Source: Sphingobium sp.
GTDB lineage: Bacteria; Pseudomonadota; Alphaproteobacteria; Sphingomonadales; Sphingomonadaceae
DNA length: 64,000 bases
Reading direction: 5' to 3'
Assembly (NCBI GenBank): GCA_017745115.1
Contig: JAGIAA010000001.1
Span: forward strand, 62,001 to 126,000
Positions 1 through 8,987 of the stretch are shown one piece after another. Numbering within the stretch: position 1 is the first letter of the stretch; every line of letters begins with the position of its first letter. The notes below the pieces were generated by a model that saw only the letters and a program-made list of their open reading frames with translations, was not told where the DNA came from and made no database searches. The position numbers and the translations under genes were made by a program.

Positions 1-2035
1 GCTGCTCGTCATGTTCATGGTGGTGCCGGTCCCGGCGATCATGCTGGACGTCGGCTTCATCACCAACATCATGATCAGCCTCGCGGTGGTCATGGTCGCG
101 CTGAATGCCGCCAAGCCGCTCGACTTCTCTGCCTTCCCGACGGTCCTGCTGTTCACGACCCTGTTGCGCCTGTCGCTCAACGTCGCTTCGACACGCGTCG
201 TGCTGGTCAACGGCCATACCGGCGAAGCCGCAGCCGGTCATGTCATCGAATCCTTCGGCAGCTTCCTGATCGGCGGCGACTATGTCGTCGGCCTGTTCGT
301 CTTCGCAATCCTGATGATCATCAACATGGTCGTGATCACCAAGGGCGCGGGCCGCGTGTCGGAAGTCAGCGCACGCTTCACCCTGGATGCCTTGCCCGGC
401 AAACAGATGTCGATCGACGCCGATCTGAATGCCGGCCTCATCACCGTCGAGGAAGCCCGCGAGCGGCGCCAGGAAATCACGCGCGAAGCCGATTTCTACG
501 GCTCGATGGACGGTGCGTCCAAGTTCGTGAAGGGCGACGCCGTCGCCGGCGTGCTCATTCTCGCCATCAACATCATCGGCGGCATCATCCTCGGCGTGGT
601 CAGCCACGGCCTCGACATCTCGACCGCGGCGCGGACTTATGTGCTGCTCGCCATCGGCGACGCGCTGGTCGCGCAAGTCCCGGCACTATTGCTCTCGATC
701 GCGGCCGCCGCCATCGTCACGCGCGTCACGTCCGACCACGATCTCTCCGGCCAGATTTCGTCGGAATTCGGCGTGGAAAAGGCATGGATCCCGGTCGCCG
801 GCATCCTGACTTTCCTCGGCGTCATGCCCGGCATGCCGCATTTCGTCATCCTGCCTGCCGCCGCCATCGCCGCGTTCATCGCCTTCAGGCTGCGCCGCGC
901 CGCGAAAAACAGGGCTGCGGCCGAACCAGCCCCGGCAGCGCCGGCCGAAAACCCGGCCCATATCGAATGGTCCGACGTGTCCGACGGCGCAGTGCTGGGC
1001 CTCGAGATCGGCTATGGCCTGATCGGCCTGGTCGACGAACGCAAGGACGCGCCGCTCATGGGCCGCATCACCGGCATTCGCCGCCAATTGTCGCGCGAAC
1101 TCGGCTTCGTCGTGCCGATGATCCGCGTACGCGACAATCTCGCACTCGGCCCCAATCAGTATCGCATCACCATCGCGGGCGTCACCATGGGCGAGGACGA
1201 GATCTGGCCCGAAGATCTGCTCGCGCTCGACAGCGGCGACCTGCAAAGCACCGTCAGCGGCCGCGCCGCACGGGATCCGACCTTCGGCCTCGACGCGGTC
1301 TGGATCGAACCGGCCCGCCGCAGCGAAGCCGTCGTCGCCGGCTATACGGTGGTCGATGCCTCGACCGTCGTCGCGACCCATCTCAATCATCTCATCCTGC
1401 AGAATGCCTCGGAAATGTTCGGCATGGACGAAGCGCGCAAGTTGCTCGACACGCTGAAGGAGGTTGCGCCGCAGCTGGCCGACGGCCTGACGCCGGCGCC
1501 GCTCAGCCTCGCGCAGATCGCGGCCGCCTGCCGCGCGCTGCTGAGCGAAGGCATACCGCTCAAGGATTTCCGCCGTATCGCCGAGGCCATGGTCGACGCC
1601 GCGCGCCCCGACATGAGCCCCGACATGCTCGTCGAAGCCATTCGCCAGCGCATCGGCTCGCTGATCATCCAGACCATCGTGCCGGTGAAGATGCCGCTGC
1701 CGGTCATCACGCTGGACGGCGAACTCGAAGGCCTGCTTGCCCAGGCCATGCGCGTCGCTGGCGACGCCAAACATCCGATCGAGCCGGCGCTCGGCCAGCG
1801 CCTCATCGACCAGGTGACGGACGCCGCAAGGCCGCTGGTCCAGCAGGCGCGCAATTTCGCGATCGTGACGTCGCCCATGGCGCGCCGTGCGCTGTCGCGC
1901 CTGTTCCGGCCGCATCTGCCCGAGACGCCGGTGCTGTCATTCCTCGAAATTCCCGATGGCAAGCCCGTCGAAGTCGTCGCGGTGGTCGGTCATGAAAACC
2001 GCATCCACCAAGAGCGACTGCCATCGGCCGCCTGA
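1..2035 (+). CDS. flhA: FlhA, flagellar type III export gate (5' end cut)
   Basis: FlhA is the inner-membrane gate of the flagellar export apparatus; its cytosolic tail docks export chaperone-substrate complexes. The reading frame is open from the window edge, and the first in-frame Met (base 11) lies inside what should be transmembrane helix 1, so about 15-25 N-terminal residues are missing. Counting from that Met, the hydrophobic N-terminal half holds several membrane segments, the conserved FHIPEP-type loop lies near residues 115-150 (RVSEVSARFTLDALPGKQMS), and the soluble C-terminal domain follows from about residue 310 to 674. The gene ends at 2033-2035 and the flagellar sigma factor follows after about 100 bases, which fits the end of a flagellar cluster. 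Identification is firm. Confidence 0.96.
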   Translation, partial: LLVMFMVVPVPAIMLDVGFITNIMISLAVVMVALNAAKPLDFSAFPTVLLFTTLLRLSLNVASTRVVLVNGHTGEAAAGHVIESFGSFLIGGDYVVGLFVFAILMIINMVVITKGAGRVSEVSARFTLDALPGKQMSIDADLNAGLITVEEARERRQEITREADFYGSMDGASKFVKGDAVAGVLILAINIIGGIILGVVSHGLDISTAARTYVLLAIGDALVAQVPALLLSIAAAAIVTRVTSDHDLSGQISSEFGVEKAWIPVAGILTFLGVMPGMPHFVILPAAAIAAFIAFRLRRAAKNRAAAEPAPAAPAENPAHIEWSDVSDGAVLGLEIGYGLIGLVDERKDAPLMGRITGIRRQLSRELGFVVPMIRVRDNLALGPNQYRITIAGVTMGEDEIWPEDLLALDSGDLQSTVSGRAARDPTFGLDAVWIEPARRSEAVVAGYTVVDASTVVATHLNHLILQNASEMFGMDEARKLLDTLKEVAPQLADGLTPAPLSLAQIAAACRALLSEGIPLKDFRRIAEAMVDAARPDMSPDMLVEAIRQRIGSLIIQTIVPVKMPLPVITLDGELEGLLAQAMRVAGDAKHPIEPALGQRLIDQVTDAARPLVQQARNFAIVTSPMARRALSRLFRPHLPETPVLSFLEIPDGKPVEVVAVVGHENRIHQERLPSAA

Positions 2036-2133
2036 CCGCGAAGCAACGGAGCGCGTGAGAGAGAGAGATGCCGTTAACGAACGACATACGCTCCGGAAAA
2101 ACTTGGTTAAGTCTTTTGAGATAGATCGCCCAC

Positions 2134-2862
2134 ATGCAAAGCGCAAAGCTTGAGGTCGCCAATCTGACATATGGGCGCAGGGCCGGGCCAAACCCCGTGA
2201 GCCTTGCGCAGCAATATATGCCGCTGGTGCGAAAGATCGCATGGCATGTGCACGGCCGCGTCTCCAGCGCGATCGAGATCGAGGACCTGCTGCAGATCGG
2301 CATGGTCGCGCTCGTCGAGTCCGCCAACAGTTTCGAAGATCGCGGCCATGGCTTCGCAGCCTATGCGCAAATGCGCGTGCGCGGCGCCATGATCGATCAT
2401 CTCCGGCGTCACGCAACCATCTGCCGTTCGGCCATGGCGCGCCGCAAAGTGGTGATGACAGCGCGCAAGGAACTCGAGCAGAAGACCGGCCGCGCGCCGA
2501 GCGAAGCCGAGGTTGCGGCCCATCTCGACCTCGATGCGGTCGCTTATCGCGAGTTGGTCGACGGCACCGAAGCGGCCCAGCACCAAAGCATGGACGAGGT
2601 CTATTCCGACCAGTCGATGTGGTTCGCCGACCTCTCCGAACGTGCCGACGACATGCTGGAGCGCGAGTCGCTCAAGAAGGCGATCGCCGGCTGCATCGCC
2701 GACCTGCCGCAACGCGAGGCGATGGTCCTCCAGCTCTATTTCGTCGAGGAAATGAACCTCGAGGAAATCGGCCTGACGCTCGAAATCGGCGCGGCCCGCG
2801 TCTGCCAGATCAAGAAGGCCGCGCTCGACAAGCTGCGTGCGCGTCTCGCCGACTGGAACTGA
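2134..2862 (+). CDS. fliA: FliA, flagellar sigma-28 factor
   Basis: A 242-residue sigma factor of the FliA/WhiG type. Region 2 is visible at about residues 46-95 (IEDLLQIGMVALVESANSF and the following arginine-rich helix MIDHLRRH), region 3 in the middle, and region 4 at the C terminus with the helix-turn-helix EEIGLTLEIGAARVCQIKKA. It would direct RNA polymerase to late flagellar and chemotaxis promoters. The position directly behind flhA supports the flagellar role. The ATG at 2134 lies in an AT-richer stretch after a GA repeat at 2058-2068; no strong ribosome binding site precedes it. No FlgM anti-sigma gene is seen in the window. Confidence 0.92.
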   Translation: MQSAKLEVANLTYGRRAGPNPVSLAQQYMPLVRKIAWHVHGRVSSAIEIEDLLQIGMVALVESANSFEDRGHGFAAYAQMRVRGAMIDHLRRHATICRSAMARRKVVMTARKELEQKTGRAPSEAEVAAHLDLDAVAYRELVDGTEAAQHQSMDEVYSDQSMWFADLSERADDMLERESLKKAIAGCIADLPQREAMVLQLYFVEEMNLEEIGLTLEIGAARVCQIKKAALDKLRARLADWN

Positions 2863-2927
2863 TTCCGGAAACCGAAGCACGGATTGCCAGTTATAGGTCC
2901 AGGTCAAACAGCCTGGAGGGAATAGCC

Positions 2928-3146
2928 ATGGCCACGGAGTCCAAGGAAGTCATCGTCGAGCGCAGCGGCGGCAGTGGCCTGACCGCCATTATCGCGATCC
3001 TCATCGTCGCGCTGATCGCGGCGGGCGCCTTCGTGCTCGTTAACAACGAAAACGAGAAGGACAGCGCCATCACGACTGCGGCGCACCAGGTCGGCGACGC
3101 GGCGGAGAAGGCCGGCGATGCCGCGCAGGACGCCGCCAGGAAGTAA
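2928..3146 (+). CDS. Small single-pass membrane protein, unknown function
   Basis: A 72-residue protein, short enough to be missed by gene callers. The start ATG at 2928 has a good ribosome binding site (GGAGGG at 2915-2920). The charged N terminus (residues 1-15) is followed by one strongly hydrophobic helix at about 19-38 and an Ala/Asp/Lys-rich amphipathic tail in which GDAAEKAGDAAQDAA repeats a short motif. It resembles small membrane-anchored proteins common near fliA in sphingomonads. I do not know a function; a membrane stress or flagellar accessory role is only a guess. Confidence 0.75.
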   Translation: MATESKEVIVERSGGSGLTAIIAILIVALIAAGAFVLVNNENEKDSAITTAAHQVGDAAEKAGDAAQDAARK

Positions 3147-3221
3147 GCCCTGGCGGTGTTGAACCGCGCTCGGCTGTGCGACGGCCTAGCCCCCTCGCCC
3201 GGCTTGGGCTAAAGCGCTCCC

Positions 3222-4094
3222 ATGTCTGCGACCTATACGCTCGATACGTCGACCAGCCGCGCCAATCCGACGCCGGCGCCGATGCGGCGCCTCACCATCC
3301 CCTCGATCCGCGCGCGCAAGGCGGACGGCATCACCGCCGAGCCGATCGTCATGCTCACCGCCTATACGGCACGGCAGGCGCAGCTGCTCGATCCGCATTG
3401 CGACATGCTGCTCATCGGGGATTCGCTGGGGCAGGTGATCTACGGCCTGCCGTCGAGCGTGCCGGTGACGCTCGACATGATGATCGCCCATGGCGCCGCG
3501 GTGGTGCGCGGCAGCTATCACAGCGCCGTCATCGTCGACATGCCGTTCGGCAGCTATGAGGAATCGCCAGCCCAGGCCTTTGCCAGCGCCGCGCGGGTCC
3601 TCAAGGAAACCGGCGCTGCGGGCGTAAAGCTGGAGGGCGGCGCGGCCATTGCCGAGACGATCGCGTTCCTGGGCGCGCGTGGCATTCCGGTCTGCGGCCA
3701 TGTCGGGCTGACGCCGCAGGCCATCAACATGCTCGGCGGCTATGGCCCGCGCGGCAAGAGCGAGGCGGAAGCCGCCAAGATCCTCGCCGATGCGAAGGTC
3801 GTCGCCGACGCCGGCTGTTTCGCGATGGTGATCGAAGGCGTGCTGCCGGAGCTGGCCGACAGGGTCACCGCCGCAGTCGCCTGCCCGACCATCGGCATCG
3901 GTGCTTCGGCGGCATGCGATGGCCAGGTGCTCGTGACCGAGGACCTGCTGGGGATGTTCGAACGCACGCCGCGCTTCGTGAAACGCTACGCGGACCTCGC
4001 CGACATCATCGGCAAGGCCGCCGCCGAATATGCCTCGGACGTGCGCGCGCGCGCCTTCCCGGGACAGGACCAGTTGTATGGCGCGAAAAAGTGA
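3222..4094 (+). CDS. panB: PanB, ketopantoate hydroxymethyltransferase
   Basis: PanB transfers a hydroxymethyl group from 5,10-methylene-tetrahydrofolate to 2-oxoisovalerate, the first committed step of pantothenate and CoA synthesis, in the cytosol. The 290-residue length is usual apart from a short N-terminal extension of about 20 residues. Metal and substrate motifs are present: [10 protein letters not shown] near residue 65, VKLEGG near 137, GHVGLTPQ near 160, and [15 protein letters not shown] near 227. It consumes the same folate C1 intermediate that the MetF protein at 35475-36341 handles. No panC is visible beside it. Confidence 0.96.
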   Translation: MSATYTLDTSTSRANPTPAPMRRLTIPSIRARKADGITAEPIVMLTAYTARQAQLLDPHCDMLLIGDSLGQVIYGLPSSVPVTLDMMIAHGAAVVRGSYHSAVIVDMPFGSYEESPAQAFASAARVLKETGAAGVKLEGGAAIAETIAFLGARGIPVCGHVGLTPQAINMLGGYGPRGKSEAEAAKILADAKVVADAGCFAMVIEGVLPELADRVTAAVACPTIGIGASAACDGQVLVTEDLLGMFERTPRFVKRYADLADIIGKAAAEYASDVRARAFPGQDQLYGAKK

Positions 4095-4172
4095 TTTGCA
4101 CCCGGTTCAGCCGCCGCTAAGGTCCGCGCCCGCACAGCCTCAGCACCCCTTTCCCACGCCTGGAGACCCAAT

Positions 4173-4871
4173 TTGGCCCTGACGCCAGAGAGTAGCGACG
4201 CACTTCTCCGCGAAGTCGACGATGCCGTCCGCCGCGATGAAGTCCTGTCTTTCTGGAGCCGCTACGGCCGCCTCGTCGCGGGCGGCGTCGGCGTGGCGCT
4301 GGCAGCCTATGGCGCCTGGCTGCTCTGGACGGCGCAGCAGCACCGCGCCGCCGAGCGCAACAGCGAGGAATTCGCCGTCATGCTCAAGTCCGCGACGAGC
4401 GGGGCGCTCGACAAGGACAATTACGGCAAGCTGAGCAAGGACGGGACGAGCGGCTACAAGAGCGAGGCCCAGCTGGTGAAGGCGGCGCTCGCTTCGGGCA
4501 AGGCCGACGTCAAGGGCGCGATAGCGACCTATGACGCGCTGCGCGCCGACGGGAATACGCCCCAGCCGGTGAAGGACCTGGCGCTCATCCGCCGTACCGC
4601 GCTCAATTTCGACAGCATGAAGCCGCAGCAAGTCATCGACGCGCTGAAGGACCTCGCCGTACCGGGCAATCCCTGGTTCGGCAGCGCCGGCGAAATGACG
4701 GCTCTGTCCTATCTCAAGCTCAACAAGAAGCGGGAAGCGGGTGAAATGTTCGCCAGCATGAACCGCGACGCGACGGTGACCGAATCGATCCGGCTGCGTG
4801 CCGGTCAGATGGCCGGTATGCTCGGCGTCGCGCCCGAGACCATCAAGACGATCGAAACCGGAGGGGAATGA
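4173..4871 (+). CDS. TPR membrane protein, YfgM-like
   Basis: A 232-residue protein with a cytosolic N terminus, one membrane helix at about residues 30-48 and a periplasmic domain of weak tetratricopeptide-like helices, matching the YfgM/TPR_21 family that associates with the Sec translocon and periplasmic chaperones. The start is a TTG at 4173 preceded by GGAGAC at 4162-4167; no in-frame ATG fits the conserved N terminus. The stop at 4869-4871 directly adjoins the bamB start codon. A yfgM-bamB-der order is also known from enterobacteria, which supports the assignment and suggests cotranscription. Confidence 0.87.
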   Translation: MALTPESSDALLREVDDAVRRDEVLSFWSRYGRLVAGGVGVALAAYGAWLLWTAQQHRAAERNSEEFAVMLKSATSGALDKDNYGKLSKDGTSGYKSEAQLVKAALASGKADVKGAIATYDALRADGNTPQPVKDLALIRRTALNFDSMKPQQVIDALKDLAVPGNPWFGSAGEMTALSYLKLNKKREAGEMFASMNRDATVTESIRLRAGQMAGMLGVAPETIKTIETGGE

Positions 4872-6230
4872 GTGGCGATGCCCATTAAGTCGGCCCGCGG
4901 GGCCCTGCGGCACAGCGCCATTCTCGCTGCTTTGGCCGTAACAGGGCTCGCGCTTTCGGGCTGCTCGCACGGCGGCAAGAAATCCGGACCCAAGACGCCG
5001 ATCTTCGGCGAGCGCACGTCCATCCTCGGCGGATCAGACGTCGGCAAAGCCGATGACACGCTGAGTCAGACGCCTGTTCTCCTGCCCGACCCAGTTGAAA
5101 ATGCGGATTGGCCGCAACCCGGCGGGTCCGCCTCCAAGGCCGTCGGCGGCGTCGCGCTCGGCGCGGGCACGACGCGGGTCTGGGAAGCCGCTATCTCCGG
5201 GGGAAGCACCCGCGCGAAGCTGGCGTCCGCGCCCGTCATCGCAGGCGGTAAGCTCTACGTCATCGACACCGGCGCCGTGGTCCACGCCTTCGACGCAAAG
5301 ACCGGCAAACCGATCTGGACGAAGAGCGTTCGGGCGCCGGACGATACGGGCCACATCGAATTTGGCGGCGGCGTGAGCGTCGAGGGCGACAAGCTCTATG
5401 CCTCGACCGGCACCGGCGACGTGCTGGCACTGCAGGCGTCCGACGGCAAGATCCTGTGGAGCGTGCGGCCCGGCGGCCCGCTGCGCGGATCGCCGACCAT
5501 TTCGCTCGGCAATGTCTATGTGATGAGCCAGGACAACCAGCTTTACGCGCTGAACGAGACGGACGGCGCCGTTATCTGGCAGGACTCAGGCACGATCCAG
5601 TCGACGGGCGTGTTCGGCGTGGCGGCACCTGCAGCGGCGCAAGGGTCCGTGGTGGCGGGCTACAGCTCCGGCGAGCTCAGCGCCTATCGCTATGAAAACG
5701 GCCGCGCGCTGTGGGGCGACGCCCTGAGCCGTACCAATATCAGCACCTCGGTCTCGACGTTGACCGACATTGACGCCGATCCCGTGATCGACCGCGGCCG
5801 CGTGTTCGCGATCGGCGAAGGCGGGCGCATGGCCTCCTATGAAATGGTCAGCGGCCAACGGCTGTGGGAACTCAACATCGGCGGTATCGCGACACCGCTC
5901 GTCGCAGGCGAATGGGTGTTCGTGGCCACCGACAAGGGCCGCCTCTATTGTATCGCGCGGACGGCCGGGAAGGTGCGCTGGATCGCCGAACTCGGCGGCT
6001 TCAAGGACCTCAAGGGCAAGAAGAACCCGATCCGCTGGTATGGCCCGATTCTCGCCGGCGGCAAGCTGATCCTCGTCGGGACCGACGGCCACATGGTGTT
6101 CGTCAACCCGGCCGACGGAAAGATCCTTGCGAAACGCGCGATCGGCGACGGCGTATCGCTGCCGCCCGTCGTCGCGGACAAGATGCTCTATGTACTGACC
6201 CAAAACGGACGCGTCATCGCGTACCGTTGA
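4872..6230 (+). CDS. bamB: BamB, outer-membrane assembly lipoprotein
   Basis: BamB is the beta-propeller lipoprotein of the BAM complex that inserts outer-membrane proteins. The 452-residue product has a lipoprotein signal with the lipobox LSGC at about residues 28-31, then PQQ-like propeller repeats (for example LYVIDTGAVVHAFDAKTGK and LYASTGTGDVLALQASDGK). The start is a GTG at 4872 immediately after the stop of the TPR gene; an ATG two codons downstream (4878) is an alternative, and GGAGGGG at 4860-4866 could serve either. Direct upstream coupling to the TPR gene and downstream der match the conserved cluster. Confidence 0.94.
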   Translation: MAMPIKSARGALRHSAILAALAVTGLALSGCSHGGKKSGPKTPIFGERTSILGGSDVGKADDTLSQTPVLLPDPVENADWPQPGGSASKAVGGVALGAGTTRVWEAAISGGSTRAKLASAPVIAGGKLYVIDTGAVVHAFDAKTGKPIWTKSVRAPDDTGHIEFGGGVSVEGDKLYASTGTGDVLALQASDGKILWSVRPGGPLRGSPTISLGNVYVMSQDNQLYALNETDGAVIWQDSGTIQSTGVFGVAAPAAAQGSVVAGYSSGELSAYRYENGRALWGDALSRTNISTSVSTLTDIDADPVIDRGRVFAIGEGGRMASYEMVSGQRLWELNIGGIATPLVAGEWVFVATDKGRLYCIARTAGKVRWIAELGGFKDLKGKKNPIRWYGPILAGGKLILVGTDGHMVFVNPADGKILAKRAIGDGVSLPPVVADKMLYVLTQNGRVIAYR

Positions 6231-6255
6231 TGCGTCGGTCCGCGCCCTTTTCATC

Positions 6256-7644
6256 ATGAGCGCGAGTCCGCTTCCTGTCGTCGCCATCATCGGGCGCCCC
6301 AATGTCGGCAAGTCCACGCTGTTCAATCGGCTCGTGGGCAAAAGGCTGGCGCTTGTCGACGACATGCCGGGCGTCACCCGTGACCGGCGCGAAGGCGACG
6401 CCGAACTGCTTGGCCTCAAATTCAAGATCGTCGACACGGCGGGCTTCGAAGAGGACGATCCTCTTTCCCTTCCCGGCCGCATGCGGGCACAAACCGAAGC
6501 AGCGGTGCGCGGCGCCGATGTTGCGCTGTTCATGATTGATGCGCGCGCAGGCCTGACGCCGCTCGACGAGCATATCGGGCGCTGGCTGCGCGCCGGCGAC
6601 ACGCCGGTCGTGCTCCTCGGCAACAAGGCCGAAGGCGCGGCGGCTGAGTCGGGGCTCATGGAATCCTTTGCACTCGGTTTTGGCGAACCGGTGGCGTTCT
6701 CGGCCGAGCATGGCCAGGGCCTGGCCGATCTGTTCCAGGCGATCCGTCCGCATATCGAGCGTGATGACGACGCCGTCGAGAGCGAGGAGTCCGATGAAGA
6801 GGAGCCGGACGACAACGCGCCGCTCAAGCTCGCCATCGTGGGTCGGCCCAATGCCGGCAAATCGACGCTGATCAACAAGATCCTGGGCGAAGACCGCCTG
6901 ATCACCGGCCCCGAGGCCGGCATTACCCGCGACAGTATTTCCGTCGACTGGGTCTGGACGGCGCCGGACGGCCGCGAGCGCGATGTGCGGCTGATCGACA
7001 CGGCCGGCATGCGCAAGCGCGCAAAAGTGCAGGACAAGCTCGAAAAGCTCAGCGTTGCCGACGCGCTTCACGCGGTGGATTTCGCCGAGGTCGTCGTACT
7101 CCTGCTCGATGCGAGCAAAGGCCTCGAAGCACAGGACCTCAAGATCGCCGACAAGGTGCTCCAGGAGGGCCGCGCACTCGTGATTGCGCTCAACAAATGG
7201 GACATCGCCGACAACGGCTCCGCGCTCTACCAAGGCGTACGCAAGGCTCTCGACGAAGGCCTGGCTCAGGTCCGCGGCGTTCCGTTGCTCACCATCTCCG
7301 GCGCAACCGGCAAGAATATCGACCAGCTGCTGCAGGCGGCCTTCGATACACGCGCGGCATGGTCGCAGCGCGTGCCGACGAGCCATTTGAACCGCTGGTT
7401 CGACAGCGCGCTCGAAGCCAATCCGCCGCCCGCGCCTGGCGGAAAGCGCATCAAGCTGCGCTACATCACGCAGGCCCGCACCCGTCCCCCGACCTTCGTC
7501 CTGTTCGGCACGCGGCTCGACGAGCTACCCGAGAGCTACAGGCGCTATCTAGTCAACGGCATCCGCAAGGAACTGGGTTTCGGCGCCGTACCGGTGCGCC
7601 TGAACCTGCGGTCAGCGCACAATCCCTATGACACAAAGAAGTGA
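6256..7644 (+). CDS. der: Der (EngA), double GTPase for 50S ribosome assembly
   Basis: Der carries two tandem GTPase domains and a C-terminal KH-like domain and assists assembly of the large ribosomal subunit. The 462-residue product shows P-loops GRPNVGKST near residue 12 and GRPNAGKST near residue 196, DTAG switch motifs in both domains, and the base-specificity motif NKWD near residue 313 in the second domain. The first domain has NKAE in that position, a known relaxed form. The start ATG at 6256 lies 25 bases after bamB. Its last 17 bases overlap the next gene. Confidence 0.97.
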   Translation: MSASPLPVVAIIGRPNVGKSTLFNRLVGKRLALVDDMPGVTRDRREGDAELLGLKFKIVDTAGFEEDDPLSLPGRMRAQTEAAVRGADVALFMIDARAGLTPLDEHIGRWLRAGDTPVVLLGNKAEGAAAESGLMESFALGFGEPVAFSAEHGQGLADLFQAIRPHIERDDDAVESEESDEEEPDDNAPLKLAIVGRPNAGKSTLINKILGEDRLITGPEAGITRDSISVDWVWTAPDGRERDVRLIDTAGMRKRAKVQDKLEKLSVADALHAVDFAEVVVLLLDASKGLEAQDLKIADKVLQEGRALVIALNKWDIADNGSALYQGVRKALDEGLAQVRGVPLLTISGATGKNIDQLLQAAFDTRAAWSQRVPTSHLNRWFDSALEANPPPAPGGKRIKLRYITQARTRPPTFVLFGTRLDELPESYRRYLVNGIRKELGFGAVPVRLNLRSAHNPYDTKK

Positions 7645-7864
7645 GGAAGAGCTGCGCCTCGTCGACGCGCGCGGCCTCAAATGCCCATGGCCCGTCCTCC
7701 GCGCCGCCCGCGTGATGCGGGAGTGCGATGATATCCTCCTGCTCGCCGACGATCCCGTCGCGCTGATCGATGTACCTGCGCTCGCGAAAGCCAACGACTG
7801 GGCACTGGTCCTTTTGGATGAGGGCGACCATCATCGTTTTCGACTGTCAAAAACAGGGCGTTAA
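7628..7864 (+). CDS. TusA/SirA-family sulfur carrier
   Basis: A 78-residue protein of the TusA fold. The diagnostic Cys-Pro-x-Pro motif is present (LKCPWPVLRA, Cys19), and this Cys would carry persulfide sulfur. TusA proteins pass sulfur from cysteine desulfurase to tRNA thiolation and to molybdenum-cofactor related reactions. The gene starts inside the end of der (17-base overlap), so it is translationally coupled to it. The fds operon with its sulfurtransferase FdhD begins 0.7 kb downstream, so a supply role is possible but not shown. Which family member it is cannot be told from sequence alone. Confidence 0.85.
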   Translation: MTQRSEEELRLVDARGLKCPWPVLRAARVMRECDDILLLADDPVALIDVPALAKANDWALVLLDEGDHHRFRLSKTGR

Positions 7865-7936
7865 GCCTGCCTTTACTGCAAGTGGTGATAATTGGATCGG
7901 ATAAGTCCCAGAGCTTTACGTTCCAGGTGAAAGCCC

Positions 7937-8395
7937 ATGTCTTACTACTACTCAATCCCGGTGGTGGCGGAAGCCGAACTCGCCGAGGCGCGCAAGATGC
8001 TCGGAACCGGTCTCGTCCGGATTCTGGGCTATTATGAAGAGGATGGTGCCAAGTCGATCACCGCGATCGAGCAGGCTCTCGCGAACGAGAATGCTGCAGC
8101 GATGGTGATTCCTGCGCATACGCTCAAGGGCGAGTCGCGGCAGTTCGGTGCCAACCGGCTGGCTGAGCTTTCCGAAGTGATCGAGAAGGCTGCACGACGT
8201 TGCCTCGAAGAGCACAAGACGCCCGCCGAAGTGGCGAGCGAGGTCGCCATGCTGCGCGGTTGCTTCGCGGAAACGCTCGACCTGCTCAAGGCCTCGGCGC
8301 CCCAGCCCAATCCGTCGCTGCTTGCGACGCCGCATATGGCGCGCGCGACTCCTTTCGCATCGGGACCGCGCACTTTCGGCCGCCGCAACGGCTGA
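7937..8395 (+). CDS. Hpt-domain phosphotransfer protein
   Basis: A 152-residue protein with one histidine phosphotransfer helix bundle. The phosphorylatable His sits in AHTLKGESRQFG (about residue 56), a near-standard HxLKG motif. The C-terminal 40 residues are rich in Pro and Ala and probably disordered. It has no kinase or receiver domain, so it would relay phosphate between a hybrid kinase and a response regulator encoded elsewhere. The sphingomonad general stress and cell-cycle relays both use such proteins; the sequence does not decide between them. Confidence 0.8.
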   Translation: MSYYYSIPVVAEAELAEARKMLGTGLVRILGYYEEDGAKSITAIEQALANENAAAMVIPAHTLKGESRQFGANRLAELSEVIEKAARRCLEEHKTPAEVASEVAMLRGCFAETLDLLKASAPQPNPSLLATPHMARATPFASGPRTFGRRNG

Positions 8396-8465
8396 ACCTC
8401 CCCTGCCCTGCGCAACCAGCTCCTTATTTTGAGCTTTTGCGCCGTATCTGCCGGCTGCACCAAAA

Positions 8466-8508
8466 GCACGGTTTTGCCTTGCCATAGCCGCAAAAAATAT
8501 GCAGTAAG
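8466..8508 (+). promoter_or_regulatory. Candidate fds operon promoter
   Basis: Upstream of fdsG an AT-rich stretch holds a possible -35 box TTGCCT (about 8475-8480), an 18-base spacer with a run of six A, and a possible -10 box TATGCA (8499-8504). It lies about 45 bases before the fdsG ATG. The match to consensus is moderate, and no operator palindrome is obvious, so this is a weak call. Confidence 0.3.
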
Positions 8509-8552
8509 ACATACGAATTTACAGGGCCATTGAGCTTGGGAGACAGGTGCGC

Positions 8553-8987
8553 ATGAACGAGGCGAAGGCCAAAAGGCTGGACGAGATCGTTGCGTCTCAC
8601 AGCGGCCGAGAAGGCCCGCTTCTGCCGATTTTGCACGACATCCAGGCCGAATTCGGCTGTGTCGATGATGACGCCAAGCGTACGATCGCCAAGGCGCTCA
8701 ACCTGTCACGCGCCGAAGTGCATGGCGTGGTCAGCTTCTATCACGACTTCAAGGCCGAGCCCGCACACCATCCCGTGCTGAAGCTCTGCCGCGCCGAGGC
8801 CTGCAAGGCGCGCGGCGTCGAGGCACTGGTGGCGAGCGCGGAAGCCGCCGCCAAGGGCCGCGTCGAAATCGAGACGATTTACTGCCTCGGCCTGTGCAGC
8901 GTCGGGCCCAACGCGATGGTCGGCAAGCAGGTTCATGCGCGTCTCGACGGCCCCAAGCTCGCCGCGCTGATCGAGGAGATCGCGTGA
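8553..8987 (+). CDS. fdsG: FdsG, formate dehydrogenase gamma subunit
   Basis: FdsG is the NuoE-like [2Fe-2S] subunit that, with FdsB, forms the diaphorase part of cytosolic NAD-dependent formate dehydrogenase. The four cluster cysteines are seen as two pairs: LCRAEACKARG (C-x4-C, about residues 86-91) and YCLGLCSVGPNA (C-x3-C, about 122-126). The start is taken at ATG 8553, because the ribosome binding site GGGAGA (8538-8543) is spaced correctly for it and too close for the in-frame GTG at 8547. The stop overlaps the fdsB start as ATGA. Confidence 0.93.
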   Translation: MNEAKAKRLDEIVASHSGREGPLLPILHDIQAEFGCVDDDAKRTIAKALNLSRAEVHGVVSFYHDFKAEPAHHPVLKLCRAEACKARGVEALVASAEAAAKGRVEIETIYCLGLCSVGPNAMVGKQVHARLDGPKLAALIEEIA

